Below, piece after piece: positions 1-9,448 of a stretch of 64,000 nt of DNA. The notes beneath the pieces were generated by a model that was given only the letters and a program-made list of their open reading frames with translations, ran no database searches and had not been told where the DNA came from. How positions within the stretch are numbered: the stretch's first letter is position 1; every line of letters begins with the position of its first letter. This DNA is from Chelatococcus sambhunathii (GTDB lineage Bacteria; Pseudomonadota; Alphaproteobacteria; Rhizobiales; Beijerinckiaceae), in assembly GCF_001418005.1 (NCBI RefSeq), contig NZ_LIOL01000002.1, forward strand, positions 180,990-244,989, read 5' to 3'. The position numbers and the translations under genes were made by a program.

Positions 1-49
1 TCTGGCCGCCCTGTGCGAGCGTATGCAGCACGCGCTGCTCGGTGCGTGA
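1..49 (+). CDS. C-terminal tail of an unidentified protein (partial)
   Basis: The first bases can be read from position 2 as LAALCERMQHALLGA followed by a TGA at 47-49. Leu/Ala-rich helical composition and GC-ending codons are compatible with the end of a coding region that begins before the window. Too little is visible to name a family. It is followed by a REP-type palindrome, a common position just downstream of a gene end. Confidence 0.3.
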   Translation, partial: LAALCERMQHALLGA

Positions 50-95
50 GACGTTCACTGGAAAACTCTGGCGTGATGCCGGCGGCCCCCTCAGC

Positions 96-187
96 CGTCA
101 TGCCCGCGCTTGTCGCGGGCATCCACGCCTCGCCGTTGCGCCGGGCTGAAAGGCGTGGATGGCCGGGACAAGCCCGGCTATGACGGG
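96..187. repeat. REP-type palindromic element, copy 1
   Basis: The outer arms read CCGTCATGCCCG and CCCGGCTATGACGG, with an internal pair GCATCCACGCC and GGCGTGGATGG, so the whole element can fold into a long imperfect hairpin. Related copies occur at 8645-8733, 28127-28160 and 28314-28463, all outside genes. When translated it gives the peptide type GLVPAIHAF seen in many spurious annotations. The gap 50-448 upstream of gatB holds this element; in the remaining 188-448 I see no gene or clear promoter. Confidence 0.75.
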
Positions 188-448
188 GGTGTGAAAGACC
201 GTCGGCAGGACAGCAGGGAACCGGACGCACGTCGGCATCCGGTCGGTTGACCGGTCGCCCGCTCTCGTGGAGCGGGCCTCAGCGGGTCTCGGCGTTCCTG
301 CGCATACACTCTCCAGTGACGGCCGGTTCTTAGCCGCCGGGAGGCGTCTGGTCAACGATGCAGGCGTTTGGCGCGGCTTCGGCACTTGACGTGGCGGCTG
401 CGGCGGGCCAAGCGAAGGGCGAGAAGTCAGGACGAGGTTTACGACGCG

Positions 449-1933
449 ATGAACGCGCACGCGCGACCGGCAGATGCGAAGAAGCTGATCAAGGGCGCCA
501 CCGGCGACTGGGAGGTCATCATCGGCATGGAGATCCATGCGCAGGTGTCATCGCAGTCGAAGCTCTTCTCCGGCGCCTCGACCGCGTTCGGCGGTGAGCC
601 CAACGATCACGTCTCGCTCGTCGATGCGGCGATGCCCGGCATGCTGCCGGTCATCAACGAGGAATGCGTCAAGCAGGCGATCCGCACCGGCCTCGGCCTG
701 AAGGCGCGGATCAACCTGACATCTGTCTTCGACCGCAAGAACTACTTCTATCCCGACCTGCCGCAGGGCTATCAGATCAGCCAGTACAAGAGCCCCATCG
801 TGGGCGAGGGCGAGGTCTTGGTGGATATGCCCGACGGCGAGCAGATCAGCGTCGGCATCGAGCGCCTTCATCTCGAGCAGGATGCCGGCAAGTCGCTGCA
901 CGATCAGCATCCGAGCATGAGCTTCGTCGATCTCAACCGCTCGGGGGTGGCGCTGATGGAGATCGTGTCGAAGCCCGACCTGCGCTCGTCCGAGGAAGCC
1001 AAGGCCTATGTGACGAAGCTCAGGACCATCCTGCGCTATCTGGGCACTTGCGACGGCGACATGGAGAAGGGCTCGCTCCGGGCGGATGTCAACGTCTCCG
1101 TGCGCCGGCCGGGCGAGCCCTTCGGCACGCGCTGCGAGATCAAGAACGTCAATTCCATCCGCTTCATCGGCCAGGCCATCGAATATGAGGCGCGCCGCCA
1201 GATCGCCATCCTCGAGGATGGCGGCGTCATCGACCAGGAGACGCGCCTTTTCGACGCGAACAAGGGCGAGACGCGGTCCATGCGCTCGAAGGAGGAGGCG
1301 CACGACTACCGCTATTTCCCCGATCCGGACCTGCTGCCGCTCTCCTTCGACCAGCCCTACGTGGATGATCTCGCGCAGCACCTGCCTGAACTGCCCGACG
1401 AGAAGAAGGCCCGCTTCATCAAGGACTACGGCCTGTCGGCCTATGATGCGGGCGTGCTCGTGGCCGAGCGGGAGACGGCCGATTTCTTCGAGGCGGTGGC
1501 CAGGGGGCGCGACGGCAAGACGGCCGCCAACTGGGTGATCAACGAGCTCTTCGGCCGCCTCAACAAGGAGGGGCTCGACGTGGCGCGCTCGCCGGTCTCG
1601 GCCGAGCAGCTCGGCGCCATCGTGGAGCTCATCGGCGAGGGCGTCATCTCCGGCAAGATCGCCAAGGACCTCTTCGAGATCGTCTGGAGCGAGGGTGGCG
1701 ACCCGCGTAAGATCGTCGAGGAGCGCGGCCTGAAGCAGGTGACCGATACCGGCGCCATCGAGGCGGCGATCGACGCCGTGATCGCCGCCAATCCGGACAA
1801 GGTGGAGCAGGTCAAGGCCAAGCCCACCATGCTCGGCTGGTTCGTCGGCCAGGTGATGCGCGCAACCGGCGGCAAGGCCAACCCGCAGGCGGTGAACGAC
1901 ATCCTCAAGGCCAAGCTCGGGATTGCGGAGTGA
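449..1933 (+). CDS. gatB: Asp-tRNA(Asn)/Glu-tRNA(Gln) amidotransferase subunit B
   Basis: GatB is the kinase and tRNA-binding subunit of GatCAB, which phosphorylates and then amidates mischarged Asp-tRNA(Asn) or Glu-tRNA(Gln) in the cytoplasm. The N-terminal family signature GMEIHAQV is at residues 26-33, followed by the conserved [18 protein letters not shown] block and a C-terminal YqeY-like tail. The length of 494 residues fits the family. The ATG at 449 is chosen because homology begins about 20 residues later; an in-frame upstream ATG at 368 would add an Arg-rich stretch unlike GatB. gatA and gatC are not in view. The next gene overlaps by GTGA, suggesting translational coupling. The AspRS gene at 18540 has residues that fit a need for this enzyme. 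Confidence 0.97.
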   Translation: MNAHARPADAKKLIKGATGDWEVIIGMEIHAQVSSQSKLFSGASTAFGGEPNDHVSLVDAAMPGMLPVINEECVKQAIRTGLGLKARINLTSVFDRKNYFYPDLPQGYQISQYKSPIVGEGEVLVDMPDGEQISVGIERLHLEQDAGKSLHDQHPSMSFVDLNRSGVALMEIVSKPDLRSSEEAKAYVTKLRTILRYLGTCDGDMEKGSLRADVNVSVRRPGEPFGTRCEIKNVNSIRFIGQAIEYEARRQIAILEDGGVIDQETRLFDANKGETRSMRSKEEAHDYRYFPDPDLLPLSFDQPYVDDLAQHLPELPDEKKARFIKDYGLSAYDAGVLVAERETADFFEAVARGRDGKTAANWVINELFGRLNKEGLDVARSPVSAEQLGAIVELIGEGVISGKIAKDLFEIVWSEGGDPRKIVEERGLKQVTDTGAIEAAIDAVIAANPDKVEQVKAKPTMLGWFVGQVMRATGGKANPQAVNDILKAKLGIAE

Positions 1934-2904
1934 TCCTCGTCCGTCCTGCCAGCCGCGGCGACATCGCGGCCGTCAGCGCGCTCCTGGCGCGGACGTGGCA
2001 CGACACCTACGACGCGATCCTCGGCGCGGACAGCGTCGCGGCCATCACCCGCGAGTGGCATGCGCCAGACCGGCTGGCGGACGAGATCGGCCGGCCCGGC
2101 CACGCCTTCTTCGTCGCCGAGACGGCCGGGGCGCTCGCCGGCACGGCGAGCGTCACGGATCGCGGCGACGGGATCGTCTCGATCGACCGGCTCTACGTCG
2201 CCCCGGAAGCGCAGGGCCAGGGCATCGGGCGGGCGCTCTTCAGCGCCGCCGTGCGGGCCTTCCCCAAAGCTTCCGTCATTCGGCTGGAGGTTGAGGAGAA
2301 GAACGCAAGGGCTTGCCGGTTCTATGAAAAGCGTGGCCTGTCCGCGATAGGTCATCCCGCCGACTGCGGCGGCTGCGGCAACGCCATCGTCTATGAGGGC
2401 CGCGGCGTCGCCGCATTGCGTGGCGGGCTCGTGCTGCGGCCGGTGCGCGACGGGGATGCGCAGGACCTTTTCGGGCTGCTCTCCCTGTGCTTCGCCGAAT
2501 ATCCGGGCTGTTTCGTCGATCCGCACGGGGACCTGCCGGATCTCGTCCATCCGGCCCGCAGCTTCGCCGACAAGGGCGGCGCCTACTGGGTGGTCGAAGA
2601 CCCCGCCGGGCGTGTCGGCGCCTGCGTGGGCGTCGATTTCCCGGCCGCCGGAACCGCCGAGCTGCACCGGCTCTACGTGCGGCCCGATTTGCGCGGCAGT
2701 GGCCTCGGCCGCCGGCTCGTGGACCATGTCGAGGCCCATGCGGCCGCGCTCGGCGCTCAGCGGATGATGCTATGGTCCGACACGCGCTTCACCACTGCAC
2801 ATCGGCTCTACGAGCGGCTCGGCTACCGGCGGGCCGGCGAGATCCGTGCGCTGGGCGACATCTCCAACAGCAGCGAATTTTTCTTCGAGAAACCCCTTGT
2901 CTGA
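1930..2904 (+). CDS. Tandem GNAT N-acetyltransferase
   Basis: This 324-residue protein has two GNAT folds. The first (about 1-150) contains an acetyl-CoA loop around [15 protein letters not shown] and the typical FYEKRGL ending. The second (about 165-324) has the loop [15 protein letters not shown] and the ending [11 protein letters not shown]. The substrate cannot be predicted; GNAT enzymes acetylate amines, antibiotics, protein N-termini and other targets. The GTG start at 1930 overlaps the gatB stop by four bases, so it is probably co-translated with gatB. The second GNAT gene 70 bases downstream suggests a small acetyltransferase group attached to gatB, though no functional link is known to me. 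Confidence 0.85.
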   Translation: MILVRPASRGDIAAVSALLARTWHDTYDAILGADSVAAITREWHAPDRLADEIGRPGHAFFVAETAGALAGTASVTDRGDGIVSIDRLYVAPEAQGQGIGRALFSAAVRAFPKASVIRLEVEEKNARACRFYEKRGLSAIGHPADCGGCGNAIVYEGRGVAALRGGLVLRPVRDGDAQDLFGLLSLCFAEYPGCFVDPHGDLPDLVHPARSFADKGGAYWVVEDPAGRVGACVGVDFPAAGTAELHRLYVRPDLRGSGLGRRLVDHVEAHAAALGAQRMMLWSDTRFTTAHRLYERLGYRRAGEIRALGDISNSSEFFFEKPLV

Positions 2905-2977
2905 GACGGATCCCGTCCCTTTCTTCCCCGTCGAGCGGGAAGGACGGCCCCGCTCGCGTCAATGCGGAGACGCAATC

Positions 2978-3436
2978 GTGTCTGAGATCCTGATTCGCCG
3001 GGCTTCGGAGGCCGACCTCGAGGCGATCGTGGGCTTGCACGCGGCCGACGAACTCGGCGGCCATGGGGACCAGTGGACGGCGGCGACGCAACCGGCCTAT
3101 CGCGAGGCGCTGCGTCGCATCGCCGACAGCCCCGACAACGAGCTCTACGTCACAGTGAGCGATGCCGAGGTCATCGGCTCCTTCCAGCTGACCTTCGTGC
3201 CGGCGATCACCAACCGCGGCACCTTGCGTTGTGTGCTCGAGGCCGTGCAGGTCAGGGGTGACCAGCGCTCGCGTGGCGTCGGCGCCATGATGGTCGCCTT
3301 CGCCGAGGGCCGCGCGCGGGCGCGCGGCGCCGGCATCGTGCAGCTCACCTCCAACAAGCGGCGGCTCGACGCCCACCGCTTTTACGAGCGGCTCGGCTAC
3401 AAGCGAAGCCACGAGGGTTTCAAGAAGATCCTATAG
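2978..3436 (+). CDS. GNAT family N-acetyltransferase
   Basis: A single GNAT domain of 152 residues. It begins ILIRRASEADLEAIVGLH, has the acetyl-CoA-binding loop QRSRGVGAMMVAFAE, and ends with RFYERLGYKRSHEGFKK. The start is the GTG at 2978, which is preceded by GCGGAGA at 2964-2970 and coincides with the beginning of the domain; an ATG 44 codons upstream lies inside the previous gene. Overall it resembles single-domain GNATs that act on small amines, but the substrate is unknown. It follows the tandem GNAT gene on the same strand and is convergent with the PsiF-like gene ten bases beyond its stop. Confidence 0.85.
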   Translation: MSEILIRRASEADLEAIVGLHAADELGGHGDQWTAATQPAYREALRRIADSPDNELYVTVSDAEVIGSFQLTFVPAITNRGTLRCVLEAVQVRGDQRSRGVGAMMVAFAEGRARARGAGIVQLTSNKRRLDAHRFYERLGYKRSHEGFKKIL

Positions 3437-3446
3437 GCGCGCCGCG

Positions 3447-3722
3447 TCAGCGCTTGGCCTGCTTCATGCAGGCGCTGGAGAACTCCCGCCACGTGCGGCT
3501 GCCGGTATTGCCGGCGGCCTTCAGAGCGCGCCACTCGGCGCCGCAGGTCTTCATGCGCTCGCGTGCGGCGAGCTGGCCGGGCGTGGGCGCACGCTTTTCC
3601 TTCGTCGCGGTCTCCTTCGCCTCGACGGCGCCGGCGGGCGAGGGGGTGGCAACGATGACGATCGACAGCGCGAGGCAAGTGGCGGCAAGGCAGGCACGGG
3701 CAAGGCGGGCGAAGGTCGCCAT
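3447..3722 (-). CDS. PsiF-like small exported protein
   Basis: A 91-residue protein with a cleavable-looking N-terminal signal (hydrophobic stretch in residues 8-28) and a C-terminal PsiF-type repeat around RMKTCGAEWRALKAAGNTG, with two Cys that may form a disulfide in the periplasm. The family is named after the phosphate-starvation-inducible E. coli PsiF, whose function is unknown. The start is the ATG at 3722 with AGGAG at 3731-3735; a longer frame reaches 3866 but would bury the signal peptide. It stands alone and is convergent with the GNAT gene to its left. I cannot infer phosphate control from the upstream sequence. Confidence 0.75.
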   Translation of the reverse strand: MATFARLARACLAATCLALSIVIVATPSPAGAVEAKETATKEKRAPTPGQLAARERMKTCGAEWRALKAAGNTGSRTWREFSSACMKQAKR

Positions 3723-3917
3723 GGCAATGAACTCCTGAAAAAGAGGGTCGGAAACAATCGGAAGGCTGACAACGTTACGGCCAAACGGCCGCATGCCAGA
3801 TTGCGCACCAGAGCCGCGATTTATGCAAGCCCCGATGAGCCCGGATCGATCGATTTTCCGCGGCACGCCATTGACGCCGGCCCAGGCGGCGGCGCCGCTC
3901 GCTTCCGCGGTGGAGCC

Positions 3918-3969
3918 TTGACACGGATGTGCGCCAGCGCCTTATCGACTCTGATGTGCGCCAGCGCAC
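3918..3969 (+). promoter_or_regulatory. Putative promoter with two operator-like dyads upstream of the GST gene
   Basis: A perfect -35 TTGACA at 3918-3923 is followed after 17 bases by CTTATC at 3941-3946 as a weak -10. The 15-mer GATGTGCGCCAGCGC fills the spacer at 3926-3940 and occurs again at 3953-3967. The second copy extends to the perfect dyad GTGCGC-CA-GCGCAC at 3956-3969. This is the layout expected of a repressor operator. A third copy of the 15-mer is at 30621-30635. The rest of the gap 3723-4039 shows no gene. Confidence 0.45.
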
Positions 3970-4039
3970 TTGGCCTGGCCGCAGCGTCGGCCTAGACGAA
4001 TAATGGAACGCTCGTTCACGAAAGAGGAGCCTGGGTCTG

Positions 4040-4750
4040 ATGACCATCGCACAGAGCAAGCCGATTGACCTCTACTACTGGCCGACGCCGAACGGCTGGA
4101 AGATTTCGATCATGCTCGAGGAATGCGGGTTGCCCTATGTCGTGCATTCCGTGAACATCGGCAAGGGCGACCAGTTCAAGCCGGAGTTCCTCGCCATTTC
4201 GCCGAACAACAAGATGCCCGCCATTGTCGATCACGACGGGCCCGGCGGCGAGCCCATATCGGTCTTCGAGTCCGGCGCAATCCTGCAATATCTCGGGCGC
4301 AAGACCGGCCAGTTCTATCCAACCGACGAGCGCAAGCGCGTCGAGGTGGAGCAGTGGCTGTTCTGGCAGATGGCAGGCCTCGGGCCCATGGCCGGGCAGA
4401 CGCACCATTTCCGCATCTATGCGCCGGAGAAGATCCCCTACGCCATCGATCGCTACACCAACGAGACCAACCGTCTCTACGGCGTCATGAACAAGCGCCT
4501 CGCGGACCGCGAATTCCTTGCCGGCGAGTATTCGATCGCTGACATCGCTTGCGTCGGATGGGCGAAGCTCTGGGACCGGCAGGGACAGGACATCGCCGAG
4601 TTCCCGCACCTGAAGCGCTGGCTCGATACGGTGCTGGCCCGTCCTGCCGTGCAGAAGGGCCTCGCCGTCAATTCCGAGGATCGTGGCAAGGTCGACCTAT
4701 CCAAGGACAAGGAGGCGCAGGCCATCCTTTTCGGCCAGCGCGCGCGCTGA
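4040..4750 (+). CDS. Glutathione S-transferase family protein (YghU/YfcG-like)
   Basis: A 236-residue cytoplasmic protein with an N-terminal thioredoxin-like domain (about 8-90, containing [11 protein letters not shown] and the glutathione-binding part NNKMPAI...[11 protein letters not shown]) and an all-helical C-terminal domain (about 95-210). The pattern TPNGWK in place of the usual catalytic Ser/Cys, and [11 protein letters not shown], are typical of the Nu-class YfcG/YghU group, known as disulfide-bond reductases that bind two glutathiones. The start ATG has AGGAG at 4024-4028. The upstream region carries the dyads described at 3918-3969, so the gene is probably regulated by a repressor I cannot identify. 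It is convergent with the DUF2147 gene. Confidence 0.9.
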   Translation: MTIAQSKPIDLYYWPTPNGWKISIMLEECGLPYVVHSVNIGKGDQFKPEFLAISPNNKMPAIVDHDGPGGEPISVFESGAILQYLGRKTGQFYPTDERKRVEVEQWLFWQMAGLGPMAGQTHHFRIYAPEKIPYAIDRYTNETNRLYGVMNKRLADREFLAGEYSIADIACVGWAKLWDRQGQDIAEFPHLKRWLDTVLARPAVQKGLAVNSEDRGKVDLSKDKEAQAILFGQRAR

Positions 4751-4815
4751 GGCGCGACATCCCTTTTTTCTTCCGGACTACGCCGCGGCGCGGAGGGCAC
4801 CGCACGATGGCGGGA

Positions 4816-4840
4816 GGCGGAAGCGGGTGCTGCTTCCGCC
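4816..4840. terminator. Hairpin between convergent genes, probable bidirectional terminator
   Basis: GGCGGAAGC at 4816-4824 pairs perfectly with GCTTCCGCC at 4832-4840 around a seven-base loop. It lies between the ends of the GST gene and the DUF2147 gene. There is no clear U-tract on either strand, so termination efficiency is uncertain. Confidence 0.5.
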
Positions 4841-4859
4841 ATGCTCCTCATTGGGGGCG

Positions 4860-5315
4860 TCAGCGCGCGCGGGTCCAGCGCTGCTCCTTGCAGATGAGGC
4901 CGCCCATGACGCAGCCTTCCACCTTGACCTCGGTGGCGCTCACGGGGGTGAGGAAGGCGGTGTAGGTCTTGCCGTCCTCGGCGTTGTAGATCTCGCCCTT
5001 CCAGCGGCCGGAGTCCTCACGGCTCATGCCGAGCAGGACCGGCACGCCGATGAGCGGGCGGTTGCGCTTGCTCGCATCGACGTTGCGCTCGTCGCGCTTC
5101 GGCTGGCCGGCTTCGTCGTTCGGCTCGCGCAGCCAGACGATGGTGCCGCACAGCTTGGCGCCGCAACTGGCGATGTTGACACGCGCCTTGCCGCCTTGGG
5201 TGAGCCACTGGCCGTTGACCTCCTGCGCCGATGCGGCAGGCGCAGCGAGGGTGAGGCCGATCAGGCCGGCGAGAGACGCAACGGTCGTTCCGAGGCTCCT
5301 TGCTGCGTGCTTCAT
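4860..5315 (-). CDS. DUF2147 domain exported protein
   Basis: A 151-residue protein with an N-terminal signal peptide ending near PAASAQE (residues 26-32) and a DUF2147 domain. The domain starts with [14 protein letters not shown], has the [12 protein letters not shown] motif whose two Cys may pair, and ends in [12 protein letters not shown]. Family members are small periplasmic beta-rich proteins of unknown function, sometimes compared with lipocalin-like folds. GGGAGGA lies just upstream of the ATG at 5315. It is divergent from ndk and convergent with the GST gene, so it is likely monocistronic. Confidence 0.88.
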   Translation of the reverse strand: MKHAARSLGTTVASLAGLIGLTLAAPAASAQEVNGQWLTQGGKARVNIASCGAKLCGTIVWLREPNDEAGQPKRDERNVDASKRNRPLIGVPVLLGMSREDSGRWKGEIYNAEDGKTYTAFLTPVSATEVKVEGCVMGGLICKEQRWTRAR

Positions 5316-5414
5316 TCTGTCCTCCCTGGGGAAGGCGAGCTTACGGACAGTCGGCCGCTCCGGCCAAGTGCGCCTTTCGCTCTATTGACGCAGGCAGCGC
5401 AACCGTGGGGCGGC

Positions 5415-5443
5415 TTGTGCACTGCGGCGTCGGCGGCTATAAG
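5415..5443 (+). promoter_or_regulatory. Putative sigma-70-type promoter of ndk
   Basis: TTGTGC at 5415-5420 and TATAAG at 5438-5443 are separated by exactly 17 bases. They lie about 44 bases upstream of the ndk start codon on the same strand. The -10 element is good and the -35 matches at three of six positions. Confidence 0.5.
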
Positions 5444-5486
5444 CCCCGCACCTCATTCAACCTCCAGCGAGCGAAACGAGCGACCG

Positions 5487-5909
5487 ATGGCCCTCGAGCG
5501 TACCTTTTCCATCATCAAGCCCGACGCGACCGAGCGCAACCTGACCGGCGCCATCAACGCCGTCATCGAGAAGGCGGGCCTGCGCATCGTCGCCCAGAAG
5601 CGCATCCGCATGACCCGGGAGCAGGCCGAGACCTTCTACGCCGTGCACAGGGAGCGCCCCTTCTTCGGCGAACTCGTCGACTTCATGGTCTCCGGCCCGG
5701 TCGTCGTGCAGGTGCTCGAGGGTGAGGGCGCCATCGCCAAGTACCGCGAGGTGATGGGTGCAACCAACCCGGCCAACGCCGCCGAGGGCACCATCCGCAA
5801 GCTCTTCGCCAAGTCCGTCGGCGAGAACTCGGTGCATGGCTCGGATGCGCCGGAGACGGCGGCGGTGGAGATCGCCCAGTTCTTCGCCGGCAACGAGATC
5901 GTCGGCTGA
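5487..5909 (+). CDS. ndk: Nucleoside-diphosphate kinase
   Basis: Ndk transfers the gamma phosphate of ATP to other NDPs through a phospho-histidine, balancing cytoplasmic nucleotide pools. The protein has the exact family length of 140 residues, begins [11 protein letters not shown], and has the catalytic motif NSVHGSD with the active His near residue 117. The ATG at 5487 fits all homologues; longer upstream frames are antisense to the DUF2147 gene. It has its own promoter and a strong terminator at 5938-5965, so it is transcribed alone. Confidence 0.97.
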   Translation: MALERTFSIIKPDATERNLTGAINAVIEKAGLRIVAQKRIRMTREQAETFYAVHRERPFFGELVDFMVSGPVVVQVLEGEGAIAKYREVMGATNPANAAEGTIRKLFAKSVGENSVHGSDAPETAAVEIAQFFAGNEIVG

Positions 5910-5937
5910 CACCTCAGTCGCGCGTGATGCCATGACG

Positions 5938-5965
5938 AAAAGGCGGGCCTCGGCTCGCCTTTTTT
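5938..5965 (+). terminator. Rho-independent terminator after ndk
   Basis: AAAAGGCG at 5938-5945 pairs with CGCCTTTT, which extends into a run of six T at 5960-5965. The hairpin plus U-tract 28 bases after the ndk stop is a classic intrinsic terminator. Confidence 0.85.
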
Positions 5966-6039
5966 CATGGGGCGCGCACTCGACAGGGCCGGGGTGCTCC
6001 CGGCATGATCGCAGGCCGTAACGCAGCTTTCGTGGAACG

Positions 6040-8145
6040 ATGACCGTCCAGCCGAAGATCACCCGCGGGCATTCCGCCTGTCCGCACGACTGCCCCTCCA
6101 CCTGCGCGCTCGACGTGGAGGTGATCGACGGCAAGACAATCGGCCGCATCCATGGCTCGCGCGACAACAGCTACACGGCCGGTGTCATCTGCGCCAAGGT
6201 GGCCCGCTATGCCGAGCGCATCCACCATCCCGACCGGCTGCTTCACCCTTTGAAGCGCACCGGCCCGAAAGGATCAGGCCGGTTCGAGCGCATCTCCTGG
6301 GACGAGGCCCTCGACACGGTGGCCGAGCGCTTCCGCGCCGTAGAGGCCGAGCATGGGCCGGAGGCGGTCTGGCCCTATTACTATGCCGGCACCATGGGCC
6401 TCGTGATGCGGGACGGCATCAACCGCCTGCGCCACGTCAAGAAATACTCCGGCCAGTTCTCGACCATCTGCACCACCTCGGCCTGGACGGGCTACATCGC
6501 CGGCACGGGGCTGCTCGCCGGCGCCGATCCGCGTGAGATGGCGAAGTCCGACTGCGTCGTCATCTGGGGCACCAATGCGGTGCACACCCAGGTCAACGTG
6601 ATGACCCACGCCCTGCGCGCCCGCAAGGAGCGGGGGGCGAAGATCGTCGCCATCGACATCTACATGAATGCGACGATGAAGCAGGCCGACATGGCGCTGC
6701 TGGTCAAGCCCGGCACGGACGGGGCGCTCGCCTGCGCCGTCATGCACGTGCTCTTCCGCGACAGTCATGCGGACCGGGCCTATCTCGCGCAATATACCGA
6801 CTGCCCCGAGGAGCTCGAGGCGCATCTCAAGACGCGCACGCCCGAATGGGCCGCGGCCGTCACGGGCCTTGCGGTCGAGGAGATCGAGGCCTTCGCCAGG
6901 CTCCTCGGCGAGCGGCCGCGGGCCTATTTCCGCCTCGGCTACGGCTTCGCGCGCCAGCGCAACGGCTCGGTCAACATGCATGCCGCGCTCTCGGTGCCCG
7001 CGGTGCTCGGCGCCTGGCAGTACGAGGGCGGCGGCGCCTTCCACAGCAACAGCGGCGTCTATGGGTGGCGCAAGACCATGATCGAGGGGCTCGATGCCCT
7101 CGATCGCTCGGTGCGCCAGCTCGACCAGTCGCAGATCGGGCGCGTGCTGACGGGGGATGCGGAAGCGCTGCGCGGCGGCGGGCCGGTGAAGGCGCTCCTC
7201 ATCCAGAACACCAATCCTGTCTCGGTGGCGCCCGAGCAGGAGCTGGTGAAGCGCGGCTTCGCCCGCGAGGACCTGTTCGTCTGCGTGCATGAGCAGTTCA
7301 TGACCGAGACGGCGCTGATGGCGGACATCGTGCTGCCGGCGACGATGTTCCTCGAGCACGACGACCTCTACCAGGCGGGCGGCCAGCAGCACATCCTGCT
7401 CGGGCCGAAGCTGGTCGAGCCGCCGGGCGAGTGCCGCTCCAACCACGAGGTCATTGCCGCGCTGGCCGAACGGCTCGGCGCCGAGCATCCGGGCTTCGCG
7501 ATGAGCCCGCGCGAATTGATCGACTGGACGCTGGAGAACTCGAAGCGCGGCAAGCTCGCCGAGCTCGAGGAGAACCGGTGGATCGACATCCAGCCGCCGT
7601 TTCGGCGCGCGCACTTCCTCGACGGCTTCAACTGGCCCGACGGCAAGTTCCGCTTCAAGCCGGACTGGACGAAGGTGCCCGCGCCGCGCAGCGGCCTCTT
7701 CGGCCCGCATGAGACTATGCCGGCCCTGCCGGATCACTGGACGGCCATCGAGACGGCGGACGAGCGCCATCCCTTTCGCCTCGCCACGAGCCCGGCGCGC
7801 AACTTTCTCAACTCCTCCTTCACCGAGACGCCGACCTCGGCGCAGAAGGAGGGCGGCCGGCCGGAGCTGTTCATTCATCCGCAGGACGCGGCGGCGAGCG
7901 GCATCGAAGATGGCATGCTCGTTGCGATCGGCAATTCGCGCGGCACGGTGCGGCTCCATGCGCGCCTCTATGACGGGGTGCGGCGCGGCGTGCTCATCGC
8001 GGAATCGATCTGGCCCAACGCCAGCTTCGTGGACGGCAGGGGCATCAACACGCTGACCGGCGCCGACCAGGTGGCGCCCTACGGCGGCGCGGCCTTCCAC
8101 GACAACCGCGTCTGGCTCCGACGGGCGGAGCAGATTCGGGCGTAA
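6040..8145 (+). CDS. Molybdopterin-dependent oxidoreductase, [4Fe-4S] type
   Basis: A 701-residue member of the DMSO-reductase superfamily. The N-terminal cluster-binding motif is C14-x3-C18-x3-C22-x28-C51, for one [4Fe-4S] cluster. Molybdopterin-binding segments follow, including CTTSAWTGYI and the motif NTNPVSVAPEQELVKRG. The C-terminal cofactor-binding (molydop) domain begins around HPFRLATSPARNFLNSSF. No twin-arginine signal is present, so it is probably cytoplasmic. It fits the stand-alone, electron-donor-unknown group of such enzymes; no membrane or iron-sulfur partner subunit lies next to it. The substrate cannot be predicted. The ATG at 6040 directly precedes the conserved start; the ndk terminator separates it from the gene before. 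Confidence 0.92.
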   Translation: MTVQPKITRGHSACPHDCPSTCALDVEVIDGKTIGRIHGSRDNSYTAGVICAKVARYAERIHHPDRLLHPLKRTGPKGSGRFERISWDEALDTVAERFRAVEAEHGPEAVWPYYYAGTMGLVMRDGINRLRHVKKYSGQFSTICTTSAWTGYIAGTGLLAGADPREMAKSDCVVIWGTNAVHTQVNVMTHALRARKERGAKIVAIDIYMNATMKQADMALLVKPGTDGALACAVMHVLFRDSHADRAYLAQYTDCPEELEAHLKTRTPEWAAAVTGLAVEEIEAFARLLGERPRAYFRLGYGFARQRNGSVNMHAALSVPAVLGAWQYEGGGAFHSNSGVYGWRKTMIEGLDALDRSVRQLDQSQIGRVLTGDAEALRGGGPVKALLIQNTNPVSVAPEQELVKRGFAREDLFVCVHEQFMTETALMADIVLPATMFLEHDDLYQAGGQQHILLGPKLVEPPGECRSNHEVIAALAERLGAEHPGFAMSPRELIDWTLENSKRGKLAELEENRWIDIQPPFRRAHFLDGFNWPDGKFRFKPDWTKVPAPRSGLFGPHETMPALPDHWTAIETADERHPFRLATSPARNFLNSSFTETPTSAQKEGGRPELFIHPQDAAASGIEDGMLVAIGNSRGTVRLHARLYDGVRRGVLIAESIWPNASFVDGRGINTLTGADQVAPYGGAAFHDNRVWLRRAEQIRA

Positions 8146-8170
8146 GGTCTCGACTAGAAGGAGGTTGATC

Positions 8171-8530
8171 GTGCGTCTTGCGACTGTTTCGGGTGCATTC
8201 GTGTTCGCGGTCGCGATGACCGCCGCCTTGCCAGCGCTTGCTTCCGGAACGACGGCACCCTTGCCGCCGCCCGACCCGACGGCCGCCAATCTCTCGCCGG
8301 CGCAGATCCGCGAACGGGCCTATGACGCCTGCCTCGTCACCCAGGCGAAGATCATGGCCACGCCGCGCGAGACGCTGCGTGAGCCCTGCCGCTGCTATGC
8401 CCGCCGCACCATCGCGGCGATGACGCAGGACGAAATCGCCGCTTTCCGCCAGACCGGCTACTTCAACGACAGCGCGCGTGGAAAGGCGCTCGAAGCGCTC
8501 GACGCCTGCAATCTCAGACGGCCTATCTGA
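8171..8530 (+). CDS. Small secreted hypothetical protein with four Cys
   Basis: I do not recognise a family. The 119-residue product has a clear signal peptide (hydrophobic residues 4-24, ending ALASG), a Pro-rich linker (PLPPPDP) and a helical mature part with four Cys in DACL, PCRCY and DACNL, which could form two disulfides in the periplasm. The start is the GTG at 8171 because a perfect AAGGAGG lies at 8158-8164 with a six-base gap; the TTG at 8165 would sit inside that site. It starts 25 bases after the molybdopterin oxidoreductase and may be co-transcribed. Confidence 0.7.
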   Translation: MRLATVSGAFVFAVAMTAALPALASGTTAPLPPPDPTAANLSPAQIRERAYDACLVTQAKIMATPRETLREPCRCYARRTIAAMTQDEIAAFRQTGYFNDSARGKALEALDACNLRRPI

Positions 8531-8644
8531 TCCCGGTCGGTGCGCTCCGGCTCGCCGGCGCCGCAGCCGGCCGTCTTGGATCGTTCAGGACTCTGTTCAG
8601 GTTCCGATATGCGGACGTGCACTGCGACGATCAACCGTCCTCGC

Positions 8645-8733
8645 CGTCATGCCCGCGCCTGTTGCGGGCATCCACGCCCTGACGTCGTGCGACGCTGAAG
8701 GCGCGGATGGCCGGGGCGTGCCCGGCCATGACG
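8645..8733. repeat. REP-type palindromic element, copy 2
   Basis: The outer arms CGTCATGCCCGCG and CCGGCCATGACG face each other, as in copy 1 at 96-187, with the inner sequence GGGCATCCACGCC. It sits between the convergent ends of the small exported protein gene and purN, in keeping with elements that insert or persist downstream of genes. Confidence 0.75.
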
Positions 8734-8767
8734 TGGGGAAGGCCGGCACGCTCGTCGTTCCTGGAGT

Positions 8768-9448
8768 TCACCCCGGAATCGGCGGGCTGACAAGCGCCTC
8801 GTGGGTGGTGAATTCCGCTGCCGGCGGGCCGGCGATGCGGCCGTCAGCGTCGAGCGCGACGGCGCCCGAGGCGACGAGCGCGAGGGCGGCCGGGTAGATG
8901 CGGTGCTCCTGCGTGAGAACGCGCGTGGCGAGGCTCGTGGGCGTGTCGCCCGGCACCACCGGCACGGCTGCCTGCATGACGGCCGGGCCGGCGTCAAGCT
9001 CCGGCACCACGAAATGCACGGTGCAGCCGTGCAGGCGCACGCCCTCGGCGAGCGCGCGGGCGTGAGTGTCGAGGCCGCGGAAGGCGGGCAGCAGGGAAGG
9101 GTGGATGTTGAGCATCCGCCCCGTCCAGCGCTCGACGAACCACGGCGTCAGCACGCGCATGAAGCCGGCGAGGCAGACGATGTCGATGCCGGCCGCGCGC
9201 AGGGTCTCGTCCAGAATGCGTTCGAAGGCCGCCCGGTCCTTGCCGTGTGGCTTATGGTCGACGACCGCCGTCGGGACGTTCGCCTCCACGGCCACGGCGA
9301 GCCCGGCTGCATCGGGCCGGTTGGACAGGACGAGCGCGATCGTTGCCGGAAAGGCCGGATCGGCGGCTGCCGCGATCAGCGCCGTCATGTTGGAGCCGCG
9401 ACCGGAGATGAGCACGGCCACGCGCTTCTTGGTCGGGGCGGCGGTCAC
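8768..9448 (-). CDS. purN: Phosphoribosylglycinamide formyltransferase
   Basis: PurN transfers a formyl group from 10-formyl-THF to GAR in the third step of purine synthesis. The 226-residue protein has the phosphate-binding loop LISGRGSNM (residues 13-21) and the catalytic residues N114 and H116 in NIHPSLLP and D152 in PELDAGP. The start is a GTG at 9448 that overlaps the purM stop by GTGA, so the two genes are translationally coupled. The last 25 residues are a weakly conserved tail. Confidence 0.96.
   Translation of the reverse strand: MTAAPTKKRVAVLISGRGSNMTALIAAAADPAFPATIALVLSNRPDAAGLAVAVEANVPTAVVDHKPHGKDRAAFERILDETLRAAGIDIVCLAGFMRVLTPWFVERWTGRMLNIHPSLLPAFRGLDTHARALAEGVRLHGCTVHFVVPELDAGPAVMQAAVPVVPGDTPTSLATRVLTQEHRIYPAALALVASGAVALDADGRIAGPPAAEFTTHEALVSPPIPG

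Noticed and set aside
6274-8289. 671-codon open frame on the minus strand
   Set aside because: It is antisense to the molybdopterin oxidoreductase, which has its cluster Cys and cofactor motifs; the minus frame is Arg/Ala/Gly-rich with no family signature, a usual result of high GC.
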